DNA from: an uncultured Ruegeria sp.
GTDB lineage: Bacteria > Pseudomonadota > Alphaproteobacteria > Rhodobacterales > Rhodobacteraceae
DNA length: 40,897 nt
Reading direction: 5' to 3'
NCBI RefSeq assembly: GCF_947497005.1
Contig: NZ_CANMFF010000030.1
Location: forward strand, 1-40,897
Position numbers and translations under genes: made by a program. Position 1 is the first letter of the stretch. Each line of letters starts with the position of its first letter. The notes beneath the pieces are model-generated. The model ran no database searches. It worked only from the letters and a program-made list of their open reading frames with translations, and was not told the DNA's origin. Below are positions 1-7,793 of the stretch, piece by piece.

Positions 1-78
1 GAAGCCGAAGCCGAAGCCGAAGCCGAAGCCGAAGCCGAAGCCGAAGCCGAAGCCGAAGCCGAAGCCGAAGCCGAAGCG
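1..78 (+). repeat. (GAAGCC)n hexanucleotide tandem repeat
   Basis: Twelve exact GAAGCC units cover positions 1-72, and a thirteenth unit differs only in its last base (GAAGCG). The tract continues off the left edge, so the full copy number is unknown. It lies in frame inside the mitofilin-like gene and encodes Glu-Ala dipeptides. Six-base units change the protein by whole dipeptides without a frameshift. Confidence 0.97.
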
Positions 79-1104
79 CCAACAGAAGAAATCGCCCCGG
101 TCGAGGAAAAGGTTGTCGAGCGTGTAGTTGAAAAGCGCGGTGGTTTTGTGCCCGCTTTGCTGGGCGGCGCCATCGCGGCTGCAATGGGATTTGCGCTGGG
201 CAATGGCGGGATGTTGTCAAATGGCTCCGACAACTCAGATGTGTTGGCGGCATTGGAATCGAAACTGGCAGATCAATCGGGCCAGATTGCCAAGTTGTCA
301 CAGACGCTTGCAAACATCCCGGACGTTTCCGGTCTGACAGATCAGGTCAAAGCGTTGTCGGACAAGCTAACACCGGTCGAAGGAGACCTGAGCGCGGTCA
401 AATCTTCGGTTGATACGCTGAACGGTCAGGTCGGGCCTTTGTCGGACCGGATCGCAGCATTGGAGAAAGCACCAATCGAAGCCAACGTATCACCCGAAGC
501 CATCGCTGCCTTTGACGCCGAGTTGAAGAAACTGCAGGATTCGTTGGCGACTCAACGGGCTGAGGTTGAAAAAATGGTCTCGGACGCTCAGGCGCTTGAG
601 GCGAAAGCGTCCGCCAACGCACAGGCAGCGACAAATGCCGCTGTTTTGTCCCGTCTGCACGGGCAACTGGACGCAGGTCAGCCCTATTCTGATCTGGTCA
701 CTGAATTGAAGACAGGGGGTGTCAATGTCCCGGACGCCTTGACCAGCACGTCGGAAAAGGGGGTGGAAACCCTGACCTCGTTGCGAGCCTCATTTGATTC
801 TGCTGCGAGAACGGCGCTGACTGAAGCGCGGGATGCCGACAAAGGCAGTGGCCTGATCGCCTTCCTGCAACGCCAAACGGGTGCGCGTTCGGTCACGCCT
901 CAGGAAGGCGATGGGCCTGACGCTGTTTTGTCACGCGCGCAGGCTGCGCTAGCGAATGGAGACCTGTCCAAAGCGTTGAGCGAATTGAAATCACTTCCCG
1001 AAGCGGCGCAGACCGCGATGGCCGATTGGGAGCAGGCGGCCCAGACACGGGTCGATGCCGTTGATGCGGCAAATACATTGGCTTCCGGCCTGAACTCGAA
1101 CTGA
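1..1104 (+). CDS. Mitofilin/COG4223-like membrane protein, 5' truncated
   Basis: The frame is open from the first base of the window, so the gene begins upstream. The visible part opens with a perfect Glu-Ala dipeptide run encoded by GAAGCC units, then a charged stretch, a single membrane segment (PALLGGAIAAAMGFALG, about residues 50-66 of the visible part) and a long predicted coiled coil (roughly nucleotides 240-660). The C-terminal part (DLSKALSELKSLP, then DWEQAAQTRVDA) resembles alphaproteobacterial mitofilin/Mic60-like proteins, which sit between hemD and hemY in many alphaproteobacteria; that family is linked to inner-membrane organisation. It is followed 10 bp later by hemY. The GTG at 148 is internal and is not the true start. 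The family call rests on architecture, C-terminal pattern and synteny. Confidence 0.8.
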   Translation, partial: EAEAEAEAEAEAEAEAEAEAEAEAEAPTEEIAPVEEKVVERVVEKRGGFVPALLGGAIAAAMGFALGNGGMLSNGSDNSDVLAALESKLADQSGQIAKLSQTLANIPDVSGLTDQVKALSDKLTPVEGDLSAVKSSVDTLNGQVGPLSDRIAALEKAPIEANVSPEAIAAFDAELKKLQDSLATQRAEVEKMVSDAQALEAKASANAQAATNAAVLSRLHGQLDAGQPYSDLVTELKTGGVNVPDALTSTSEKGVETLTSLRASFDSAARTALTEARDADKGSGLIAFLQRQTGARSVTPQEGDGPDAVLSRAQAALANGDLSKALSELKSLPEAAQTAMADWEQAAQTRVDAVDAANTLASGLNSN

Positions 1105-1114
1105 AGGACCTGCC

Positions 1115-2608
1115 ATGCTGTGGTCACTGTTTAAGATCCTCGTTTTTGTTGCGATTATCGGCCTGCTTGCGCTGGGCGGTCACTTCCTTATGCAAACCAG
1201 TGGCGGGGTTCAAATCACCGTCGCGGGCACAGAATTCACACTCGGGCCGCTTCAATCGGTGATCGCTCTGGGCGTGTTGGTGTTTGCGGTCTGGCTGTTT
1301 TTCAAACTGCTCAGCCTGTTAATCGCAACATTGAAATTTTTGAACGGTGACGAAACGGCCTTGTCCCGGTATTTCGACCGCAACCGAGAACAAAAAGGAT
1401 ATCATGCGCTGGCGGATGGCCTGATGGCGCTGGCTTCGGGCGAAGGGCGTGTGGCGATGACCAAAGCCAGCAAGGCCGAGAAGCTGTTGAACAGGCCGGA
1501 ACTGACCAATCTGCTCGTGGCACAGGCCGCCGAGATGACCGGTGATACTAAAAAAGCATCGGACACCTACAAGAAACTGGTGACCAACAATGCGACCCGC
1601 TTTGTCGGCGTGCGCGGGATCATGAAGCAGAAGCTGGCCGAAGGTGATGATGAAACCGCCCGTAAATTGGCCGAGAAAGCTCTGGCGATCAAACCGCGCC
1701 ACGAAGAAACGCAAGACGTGTTGATGAACCTGCAAACCAAGGCGCAGGATTGGGCCGGTGCGCGGTCGACGCTGACGTCCAAATTAAAAGCCGGGCATTT
1801 GCCACGCGACGTATTCAAACGGCGCGATGCAGTTTTGGCCTTGTCCGAAGCCAAGGGAATTCTGGACGAAGACGCCTCTGTCGAACAACAGGAGCGCGCG
1901 ATCGAGGCCAATCGCCTGTCACCCGATCTTGTGCCAGCCGCCGCCATGGCGGCCCGTGCATATATTGCCAAAGGCAAACCCCGGGCGGCGACAAAGATTC
2001 TCAAAAAGGCATGGGATGTGCAGCCCCATCCTGATCTGGCCCATGCCTTTGCCGAGATCGCACCGGAAGAAACCCCCGATCAACGGATCAAGCGGTTCAC
2101 CGCGCTGACTCGCATTCATCCCGAGAACATGGAAACCCGTCTGATTCTGGCGGAGCTGAATATCGTTGCCGAGGATTTCCCCGAAGCCCGCCGTGCGTTG
2201 GGCGATGTGGTCGAAAAACAAGGTGATGCACGCGCCTATACATTGATGGCTGCCATCGAACGGGGCGAAGGTGCTTCGGACGCCGTTGTGCAAGGCTGGT
2301 TGGCCAAGGCGTTGAACGCGCCGCGGGGTCCGCAGTGGGTGTGCAACAATTGCCATGATATTCAGCCTGAATGGGGGCCGGTTTGTCAGAACTGCGGCAG
2401 CTTCGATACGCTCAGTTGGCAGACACCTCAAACGCCCGAAATCGCAAGTGCGACCGGTGTACACATGCTGCCGTTGATCGTTGGTGCGCTTGAGGATCAA
2501 TCCGAAGAGCCCGAAGCCATGGAGCCTGCGGAAGGGGACGACGTGGTCGAAGTGACAGCAGACGCTGTTGAGGTGGCGGAGCAGGCCGAGGTTCAAAAGC
2601 AGGCCTGA
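1115..2608 (+). CDS. hemY: HemY-like heme biosynthesis-associated TPR membrane protein
   Basis: 497 aa. The ATG is preceded by AAGGACC. Two hydrophobic segments at the N terminus (about residues 4-25 and 45-70) form the HemY N-terminal domain, followed by TPR-like helical repeats (for example KLLNRPELTNLLVAQAAEMT and later A-rich helices) to about residue 390. Near the C terminus two CxxC pairs (CNNC and CQNC, about residues 409-430) form a probable zinc ribbon, and the tail is acidic. In enterobacteria HemY is an inner-membrane TPR protein associated with late protoporphyrin synthesis; the exact role is not settled. It lies directly behind the mitofilin-like gene and is probably cotranscribed with it. 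Confidence 0.88.
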   Translation: MLWSLFKILVFVAIIGLLALGGHFLMQTSGGVQITVAGTEFTLGPLQSVIALGVLVFAVWLFFKLLSLLIATLKFLNGDETALSRYFDRNREQKGYHALADGLMALASGEGRVAMTKASKAEKLLNRPELTNLLVAQAAEMTGDTKKASDTYKKLVTNNATRFVGVRGIMKQKLAEGDDETARKLAEKALAIKPRHEETQDVLMNLQTKAQDWAGARSTLTSKLKAGHLPRDVFKRRDAVLALSEAKGILDEDASVEQQERAIEANRLSPDLVPAAAMAARAYIAKGKPRAATKILKKAWDVQPHPDLAHAFAEIAPEETPDQRIKRFTALTRIHPENMETRLILAELNIVAEDFPEARRALGDVVEKQGDARAYTLMAAIERGEGASDAVVQGWLAKALNAPRGPQWVCNNCHDIQPEWGPVCQNCGSFDTLSWQTPQTPEIASATGVHMLPLIVGALEDQSEEPEAMEPAEGDDVVEVTADAVEVAEQAEVQKQA

Positions 2609-2617
2609 GCCCTGCGA

Positions 2618-2661
2618 CAGCTAACTGTGAATTGTCGCAGCTAATTCTGTTTGCTAACGTC
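2618..2661. promoter_or_regulatory. Cluster of three GCTAA boxes resembling LytTR binding sites
   Basis: GCTAACTGT (2620-2628), GCTAATTCT (2640-2648) and GCTAACGTC (2653-2661) are similarly oriented boxes in the 85-bp gap before the MHYT-LytTR gene. Their complements ACAGTTAGC, AGAATTAGC and GACGTTAGC match the LytTR half-site consensus as I recall it (WMMGTTNRY) at 9, 7 and 8 of 9 positions. The first two start 20 bp apart, about two helical turns. Autoregulation is inferred; nothing here proves binding. Confidence 0.4.
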
Positions 2662-2682
2662 GCCCTCGCGTCGGGGAGGGCG
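2661..2682 (+). promoter_or_regulatory. Hairpin overlapping the ribosome binding site of the MHYT-LytTR gene
   Basis: CGCCCTC (2661-2667) pairs perfectly with GAGGGCG (2676-2682) around an 8-nt loop. The purine-rich GGGGAGGG (2673-2680), the only plausible Shine-Dalgarno sequence before the ATG at 2694, lies mostly inside the stem. The hairpin could lower translation of the regulator; it lacks the T-run expected of an intrinsic terminator. Confidence 0.4.
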
Positions 2683-2693
2683 CTCAAATCCAA

Positions 2694-3791
2694 ATGTTGG
2701 ACTATTCTCATAACGCCTGGTTAGTGGCGGCATCGCTTGCTGTGGCACTGATGGCCGGATTTACAGGTCTTTACCTTACGCATGGCGCGTCAAAGCTGGA
2801 CAGTCAGCGGCGCAAACTTGTTGTGGCTTTGGCCGCGGTCATTCTGGGCGGCGGCATTTGGTCGATGCATTTTGTTGCTATGCTGGGCCTGCAACTGCCG
2901 ATCCTGTTCTATTACGACGCCCTGATCACACTCATGTCGGCGCTGGCCGCAATCCTGATGGTTGGGCTAGCGCTGCTGTTGCTACATTTTCGGCCCCGTT
3001 CGGCGCAGACGATGATCGGTTCGGGGATGATCGTAGGTCTGGGTATCGTGGCGATGCACTATATCGGTATGGCCGGGATGCAACTGTGCCGCCCCGTGAA
3101 CAACGTCTTGGACATTGTTCTGTCCACTTTGGCATCGGTGATTCTGTCAGTGGCCGCCATTTGGGTGGCTTATGGCAATCGAACTCAACGCAACATTCTG
3201 CTGGGCACGGTTTGTTTCGGGCTGGCTGTGTTTACCATGCATTTCGTTGCCACTGGTCTGACCGATTTCGTTGCAAGTGACAGCCCCGGTGGCGCGGGTC
3301 CTGCACTGGACAATCAGGTGCTGGCGATGGGCGTGACTGTATCCGTCTTCCTGATCTGCGGTGCTTTTTTGTTGACCGGGATCACGTTTATCGAACCAAA
3401 GCCCGAAGCGGCACCTGCGGCTTCTGCCCTAGATCCTGCGCCTGAACAGACACAGATGCGCGCTGGTGTTCCGTATGAGCGTGAAGGCCAGACGTTTTTT
3501 GCGGACCCCGCCGGAATTGCCGCCATTCGGGCCGAAGGGCATTATACTGTCCTTTATTTGGATTCAGAGAAACTATTCTGCCCATGGTCGATCACCGAAG
3601 CGGAAACCCGTCTGCTTTCCGAAGGGTTCTTGCGGGCGCATCGCAGCTATTTGGTGAACCCCAAACATGTCTCGAGTTTCGAACGGCACAAGGATAACGG
3701 CACTTGCTATTTCGACGGCGTCGACGCGTTGACAAAGGTGCCAGTCAGCCGATCCCGCCTGACGGATATTCGCGATGCGCTGGGTCTGTGA
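2694..3791 (+). CDS. coxC: MHYT-LytTR membrane regulator, CoxC-like
   Basis: 365 aa. The N-terminal part is an integral-membrane MHYT domain with three MHYT-type motifs (SMHFV around 57-61, MHYIGM around 121-126, MHFV around 182-185) among six or seven hydrophobic helices ending near residue 233. MHYT domains are proposed to sense CO, NO or O2 through a bound metal. A short Pro/Ala linker leads to a LytTR DNA-binding domain (about 259-365; LRAHRSYLVN around 313-322). The CoxC and CoxH proteins of Oligotropha carboxidovorans cox clusters have MHYT architecture, and this gene directly precedes coxM. I infer a membrane-bound transcriptional regulator of the cox genes. The symbol is by architecture and position. 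Confidence 0.85.
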   Translation: MLDYSHNAWLVAASLAVALMAGFTGLYLTHGASKLDSQRRKLVVALAAVILGGGIWSMHFVAMLGLQLPILFYYDALITLMSALAAILMVGLALLLLHFRPRSAQTMIGSGMIVGLGIVAMHYIGMAGMQLCRPVNNVLDIVLSTLASVILSVAAIWVAYGNRTQRNILLGTVCFGLAVFTMHFVATGLTDFVASDSPGGAGPALDNQVLAMGVTVSVFLICGAFLLTGITFIEPKPEAAPAASALDPAPEQTQMRAGVPYEREGQTFFADPAGIAAIRAEGHYTVLYLDSEKLFCPWSITEAETRLLSEGFLRAHRSYLVNPKHVSSFERHKDNGTCYFDGVDALTKVPVSRSRLTDIRDALGL

Positions 3792-3931
3792 TCGCAACTG
3801 GTGCAGCTCATTCGTATTTCGTGAAACAAGCTGCGCGCCCCGTTTCACGTAACTGGCGGGTGCGGAGTTAGCGCCGCTTTTCTATCCTCAGGTCCCCCAA
3901 GGCATATCGCTCGGACCCAGGGAGGAAAGAT
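3792..3931 (+). promoter_or_regulatory. Probable cox control region upstream of coxM
   Basis: This 140-bp gap separates the regulator from the enzyme genes. It contains a perfect 8-bp inverted repeat, CGTGAAAC (3820-3827) and GTTTCACG (3842-3849), whose arms start 22 bp apart. It also holds two near-identical 9-mers, CGCAACTGG (3793-3801) and CGTAACTGG (3848-3856), and the heptamer AGTTAGC (3866-3872), which recurs in inverted orientation at 2620-2626 before the regulator gene. I could not assign -35/-10 hexamers confidently. A strong ribosome binding site (GGGAGGAAAG) precedes the coxM ATG. Confidence 0.45.
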
Positions 3932-4765
3932 ATGATACCAGCCGGTTTTGAGTATCACCGGCCAGGCGACATCGCTTCGGCCATCGGCATTCTACAGGAA
4001 CACGGAGACGAGGCGCGCGTGATCGCGGGCGGGCACAGCCTGATCCCGATGATGAAGCTGCGAATGGCTGAAATGGGCCATCTGGTCGATCTTCAGGCTA
4101 TTGATGAACTCAGGGGCGTCGAGATTGGTCCTGAGACAGTGACTCTTGGTGCGATGGTCACGCAGCATGAGCTGATCACCCATGATGGTTTGACTGCTGC
4201 TATCCCGCTGATCCGAGAGGCGGCGCTACAGATCGCCGATCCTCAGGTGCGATATATGGGAACTGTCGGTGGCAACGTGGCCAATGGAGATCCGGGGAAT
4301 GATATGCCCGGTCTTATGCAGTGTCTGAACGCATCGTTTGAACTGTCTGGCCCCGATGGAAATCGCAGCGTTGCGGCCCGCGACTTTTATGAAGCTGCAT
4401 ACTTCACGGCCCGCGAGGACGAGGAAATTCTGACGCGGATTTCGATTCCTGTGCCGGGTGCGGGTGTCGGTCAGGCCTATGAAAAGCAAAAACGCAAGAT
4501 CGGGGATTACGCAACTGCCGCCGCGGCAGTGATGGTTGGCAATGGAACGGCCTCGGTCGCGATGACCAATCTGGCCGATACTCCTGTCTGGTCCGAAAGC
4601 GCCAGTACTGCGCTTGCCGGGGGAAATGTTGATGCCTGCGTGACCGCGATGCTGGATGCCATCGAGCCTGTCGAAGACAACCGAGGACCCGTCGAATTCA
4701 AAAAACACGTGGCCGCTGTGATGTTGCGCCGCGCCATCGACCGCGCACAAAGCCGCGCGGGCTGA
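3932..4765 (+). CDS. coxM: Carbon monoxide dehydrogenase, medium (FAD) subunit
   Basis: 277 aa. This flavoprotein passes electrons from the Fe-S clusters of CoxS to FAD and on to the respiratory chain. The two FAD pyrophosphate motifs of the family are present: AGGHS at residues 32-36 and TVGGN at 111-115, the latter followed by NGDPGNDMP. Length fits the family (about 288 aa in O. carboxidovorans). The start is fixed by GGGAGGAAAG just before the ATG. It is the first structural gene in the M-S-L order typical of form I CODH, and coxS begins 14 bp downstream. Confidence 0.95.
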   Translation: MIPAGFEYHRPGDIASAIGILQEHGDEARVIAGGHSLIPMMKLRMAEMGHLVDLQAIDELRGVEIGPETVTLGAMVTQHELITHDGLTAAIPLIREAALQIADPQVRYMGTVGGNVANGDPGNDMPGLMQCLNASFELSGPDGNRSVAARDFYEAAYFTAREDEEILTRISIPVPGAGVGQAYEKQKRKIGDYATAAAAVMVGNGTASVAMTNLADTPVWSESASTALAGGNVDACVTAMLDAIEPVEDNRGPVEFKKHVAAVMLRRAIDRAQSRAG

Positions 4766-4779
4766 GGGGAGGAACATTC

Positions 4780-5274
4780 ATGTCGAAAATGCACGTCAAA
4801 CTCACCGTGAATGGCAAACAGGTCGAAGGTCTGGCCGAGCCGCGCACGCTGTTGATCCATTTCCTGCGGGAAGATTTGAAAATCACCGGTCCGCATATCG
4901 GGTGCGAGACCAGCCATTGCGGGGCCTGCACTGTCGATATCGACGGCAAGTCGGTCAAATCCTGCACCACTTTCGTGGCACAGGTGAACGGGGCCGATAT
5001 CACCACCGTCGAAGGACTGGCCAACGACGATGGCAGCCTTGGGGTTCTGCAAGAGATGTTTCGCGAACATCACGGGCTGCAATGCGGTTTCTGCACACCG
5101 GGTATGATCACCCGTGCGCACAGGTTGCTGCAGGAAAACCCAACCCCGACCGAGGAAGACATCCGTTTTGGCATGGCCGGAAATCTGTGCCGCTGCACCG
5201 GGTATCAGAACATTGTCAAAGCGATCTCGGCCTCGGCCGACATGCTGAACGCTCAGAAGGAGGCTGCGGAATGA
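4780..5274 (+). CDS. coxS: Carbon monoxide dehydrogenase, small (2Fe-2S) subunit
   Basis: 164 aa. This subunit binds two [2Fe-2S] clusters between the molybdenum site of CoxL and the FAD of CoxM. The plant-ferredoxin-type cluster cysteines are C42, C47, C50 and C62; those of the second, all-helical domain are C102, C105, C137 and C139 (CGFC and CRC). All eight are present, at the numbering I recall for the O. carboxidovorans subunit. A GGGAGG ribosome binding site precedes the ATG, and the stop overlaps the coxL start as ATGA, which indicates translational coupling. Confidence 0.96.
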   Translation: MSKMHVKLTVNGKQVEGLAEPRTLLIHFLREDLKITGPHIGCETSHCGACTVDIDGKSVKSCTTFVAQVNGADITTVEGLANDDGSLGVLQEMFREHHGLQCGFCTPGMITRAHRLLQENPTPTEEDIRFGMAGNLCRCTGYQNIVKAISASADMLNAQKEAAE

Positions 5275-7688
5275 ACGACCAGACTCTGACCCCCGAAGAA
5301 CGCGCCACCAACCTAAAAGGCATGGGCTGCGCCCGAAAACGCGTCGAAGACGTGCGCTTTACCCAAGGCAAGGGCAACTATGTCGATGACATCAAGCTGG
5401 ACGGAATGCTGTTCGGCGCATTTGTCCGCTCGCCCTACGCTCATGCACGTGTCGTCAGTGTGAACAAAGAGGCAGCGCTCGCCGTGCCCGGTGTTGTTGC
5501 CGTGTTGACTGCCGAAGACCTTGCTCCGCTAGGTCTGCATTGGATGCCGACGCTGGCCGGCGACAAGCAAATGGTGCTGGCAGACGGAAAGGTTCTTTTT
5601 CAGGGCCAAGAGGTTGCCTATGTCGTTGCCGAAGATCGCTATATTGCGGCCGATGCGGCAGAACTGGTTGAAGTCGACTACGAAGAATTGCCGGTTTTGA
5701 CCGACCCGTTCGAGGCGTTGAAATCGGACGTTGTTCTGCGTGAAGACCTTGCAGGCCAGACCGAAGGTGCGCATGGGCCGCGCAAACATCACAACCATAT
5801 CTTTACCTGGGAACAGGGCGACAAGGACGCGACCGAAGCGGTTCTGGGTGAGGCCGATGTCGTCGCTGAAGAGATGGTTTATTACCACCGCACGCACCCT
5901 TGCCCATTGGAGACCTGCGGCTGCGTCGCATCGATGGACAAGGTGACCGGTAAGCTGACGCTCTACGGCACGTTCCAGGCTCCGCATGCCATCCGGACAG
6001 TTGTGTCGCTTATTTCTGGATTGGCCGAGCATAATATCCGGGTGATCAGTCCTGATATTGGCGGTGGCTTTGGTAACAAGGTCGGGGCCTATGCAGGCTA
6101 TGTCTGCTCGGTTGTGGCCTCGATCGTAACCGGTCAGCCGGTAAAATGGGTTGAAAACCGGATGGAAAACCTGATGGCCACCGCTTTTGCCCGCGATTAC
6201 TGGATGCAGGGCAAAATCGCGGCCACGAAAGAAGGTAAGATCACCGGTCTGTGGTGCCATACCACGGCGGATCACGGCGGCTTCGATGCCTGTGCCGACC
6301 CGTCCAAGTTCCCGGCAGGGTTCATGAATATCTGCACCGGGTCTTATGACATCCCCACCGCTTATTTGGCTGTGGATGGTGTCTATACCAACAAGGCGCC
6401 CGGTGGTGTGGCCTATCGCTGTTCCTTCCGCGTGACCGAGGCCGCCTATTTCATCGAACGGATGATCGAGGTTCTGGCCATCAAGCTGAACATGGACGCA
6501 GCCGAGCTGCGCCGGATCAACTTTATCAAGGCCGATCAGTTCCCCTATCAGTCTGCGCTGGGCTGGGAATATGACTCGGGCGATTATCATACCGCCTGGG
6601 ACAAGGCTTTGAAGGCTGTGGATTATGACGGTCTGCGTGCCGAGCAGGCGCAGCGGATCGAGGAGTTCAAGGCTGGAAAAACGCGTAAGCTGCTGGGGAT
6701 CGGTCTGACGCATTTCACCGAAATCGTTGGCGCAGGGCCTGTGAAGAACTGCGATATCCTTGGGATGGGCATGTTCGATTCATGCGAAATCCGCATTCAC
6801 CCCACCGGCTCTGCCATCGCGCGTATCGGGGCGATCAGCCAGGGGCAGGGTCATGCCACGACCTTTGCCCAGATCATCGCCAGCGAGATCGGTCTGCCCG
6901 CAGATGATATCACGCTGGAGGAAGGCGATACCGACACCGCGCCTTATGGGCTGGGCACCTACGGGTCGCGTTCGACCCCCGTGGCCGGTGCCGCGACGGC
7001 GGTAGCGTCGCGAAAGATCCGCGCCAAGGCGCAGATGATCGCGGCCTATCTGCTTGAGGTTCATGATGGCGATCTGGAATGGGATGTGGATCGCTTTGCC
7101 GTCAAAGGCGCGCCTGAGCGGTTCAAGACAATGAAAGAGATCGCTTTTGCCGCTTACAATCAGGCCATTCCCGGTCTGGAACCGGGGCTGGAGGCTGTAA
7201 GCTACTATGACCCGCCGAATATGACTTATCCTTTCGGGGCCTATATCTGCGTTATGGAGATCGACGTGGACACCGGTGAATGGGATGTTCGGAAGTTCTA
7301 TGCTCTGGATGATTGCGGCACCCGGATCAACCCGATGATTATTGAAGGGCAGGTCCATGGTGGCGTGACCGAGGCGCTGGCCATCGCGATGGGTCAGGAA
7401 ATCGCCTATGATGAGATGGGCAATGTGAAGACCGGCACGCTGATGGATTTCTTTATTCCTACCGCGTGGGAAACGCCGAACTACACCACGGACCACACGG
7501 TGACGCCTTCGCCGCATCATCCGATTGGTGCAAAGGGCGTAGGAGAAAGCCCGAATGTGGGTGGCGTGCCTGCGTTTTCAAACGCGGTGCATGATGCGTT
7601 CCGACCCTTTGGGCTGGTGCAGAGCCACATGCCGCATGACCACTGGCGCATTTGGAAGATCGCCAACGGGTTGGGGATGCACGGGTAA
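5271..7688 (+). CDS. coxL: Form I carbon monoxide dehydrogenase, large (MoSCu) subunit
   Basis: 805 aa. Catalytic subunit that oxidises CO with water to CO2 at a Mo-S-Cu site bound to molybdopterin cytosine dinucleotide. The active-site loop reads AYRCSFR, the form I signature (form II reads AYRGAGR), with the copper-ligand cysteine at residue 384. The base Glu near the C terminus is in GVGESPN at residue 759. These equal Cys388 and Glu763 of O. carboxidovorans with a constant offset of four. The frame is open further upstream, but the ATG at 5271 overlaps the coxS stop (ATGA) and gives the family length (about 809 aa); the upstream extension would be coxS read out of frame. Confidence 0.97.
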   Translation: MNDQTLTPEERATNLKGMGCARKRVEDVRFTQGKGNYVDDIKLDGMLFGAFVRSPYAHARVVSVNKEAALAVPGVVAVLTAEDLAPLGLHWMPTLAGDKQMVLADGKVLFQGQEVAYVVAEDRYIAADAAELVEVDYEELPVLTDPFEALKSDVVLREDLAGQTEGAHGPRKHHNHIFTWEQGDKDATEAVLGEADVVAEEMVYYHRTHPCPLETCGCVASMDKVTGKLTLYGTFQAPHAIRTVVSLISGLAEHNIRVISPDIGGGFGNKVGAYAGYVCSVVASIVTGQPVKWVENRMENLMATAFARDYWMQGKIAATKEGKITGLWCHTTADHGGFDACADPSKFPAGFMNICTGSYDIPTAYLAVDGVYTNKAPGGVAYRCSFRVTEAAYFIERMIEVLAIKLNMDAAELRRINFIKADQFPYQSALGWEYDSGDYHTAWDKALKAVDYDGLRAEQAQRIEEFKAGKTRKLLGIGLTHFTEIVGAGPVKNCDILGMGMFDSCEIRIHPTGSAIARIGAISQGQGHATTFAQIIASEIGLPADDITLEEGDTDTAPYGLGTYGSRSTPVAGAATAVASRKIRAKAQMIAAYLLEVHDGDLEWDVDRFAVKGAPERFKTMKEIAFAAYNQAIPGLEPGLEAVSYYDPPNMTYPFGAYICVMEIDVDTGEWDVRKFYALDDCGTRINPMIIEGQVHGGVTEALAIAMGQEIAYDEMGNVKTGTLMDFFIPTAWETPNYTTDHTVTPSPHHPIGAKGVGESPNVGGVPAFSNAVHDAFRPFGLVQSHMPHDHWRIWKIANGLGMHG

Positions 7689-7724
7689 TCGGTTTCGAAC
7701 CGGCTGTCGCCGGTCCGACCGAAC

Positions 7725-7785
7725 GGAGGGGGTTCTACCCCCTCCGAATCTCCCCCGAGGTATTTTTGGCCAGATGAAGATTGGA
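7725..7785 (+). repeat. Composite interspersed element, copy 1 (hairpin plus conserved tail)
   Basis: A perfect stem, GGAGGGGG (7725-7732) and CCCCCTCC (7738-7745), encloses TTCTA. It is followed by TCCCCCGA and the conserved tail at 7759-7780 (GGTATTTTTGGCCAGATG then AAGA). The 22-base tail is identical to 23565-23586, which also follows a G-rich hairpin with a 5-nt loop; GGATC follows two bases later in both copies. The stem and trailing TTTTT could act as a partial terminator between coxL and coxD. The tail contains an ATG opening a 7-codon ORF (MKIGSWF, 7774-7797) whose stop overlaps the coxD TTG start. Confidence 0.75.
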
Positions 7786-7793
7786 TCCTGGTT

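Noticed and set aside
4902..5270. Upstream extension of the coxL frame through coxS
   Set aside because: The extra 123 codons are coxS read in another frame; the ATG at 5271 gives the family length and the usual ATGA overlap.
5529..6713. 394-codon open frame on the minus strand inside coxL
   Set aside because: It is antisense to a well-supported catalytic subunit, has no recognisable domain, and its composition (rich in His, Arg, Gln) is that of a shadow frame in GC-rich DNA.
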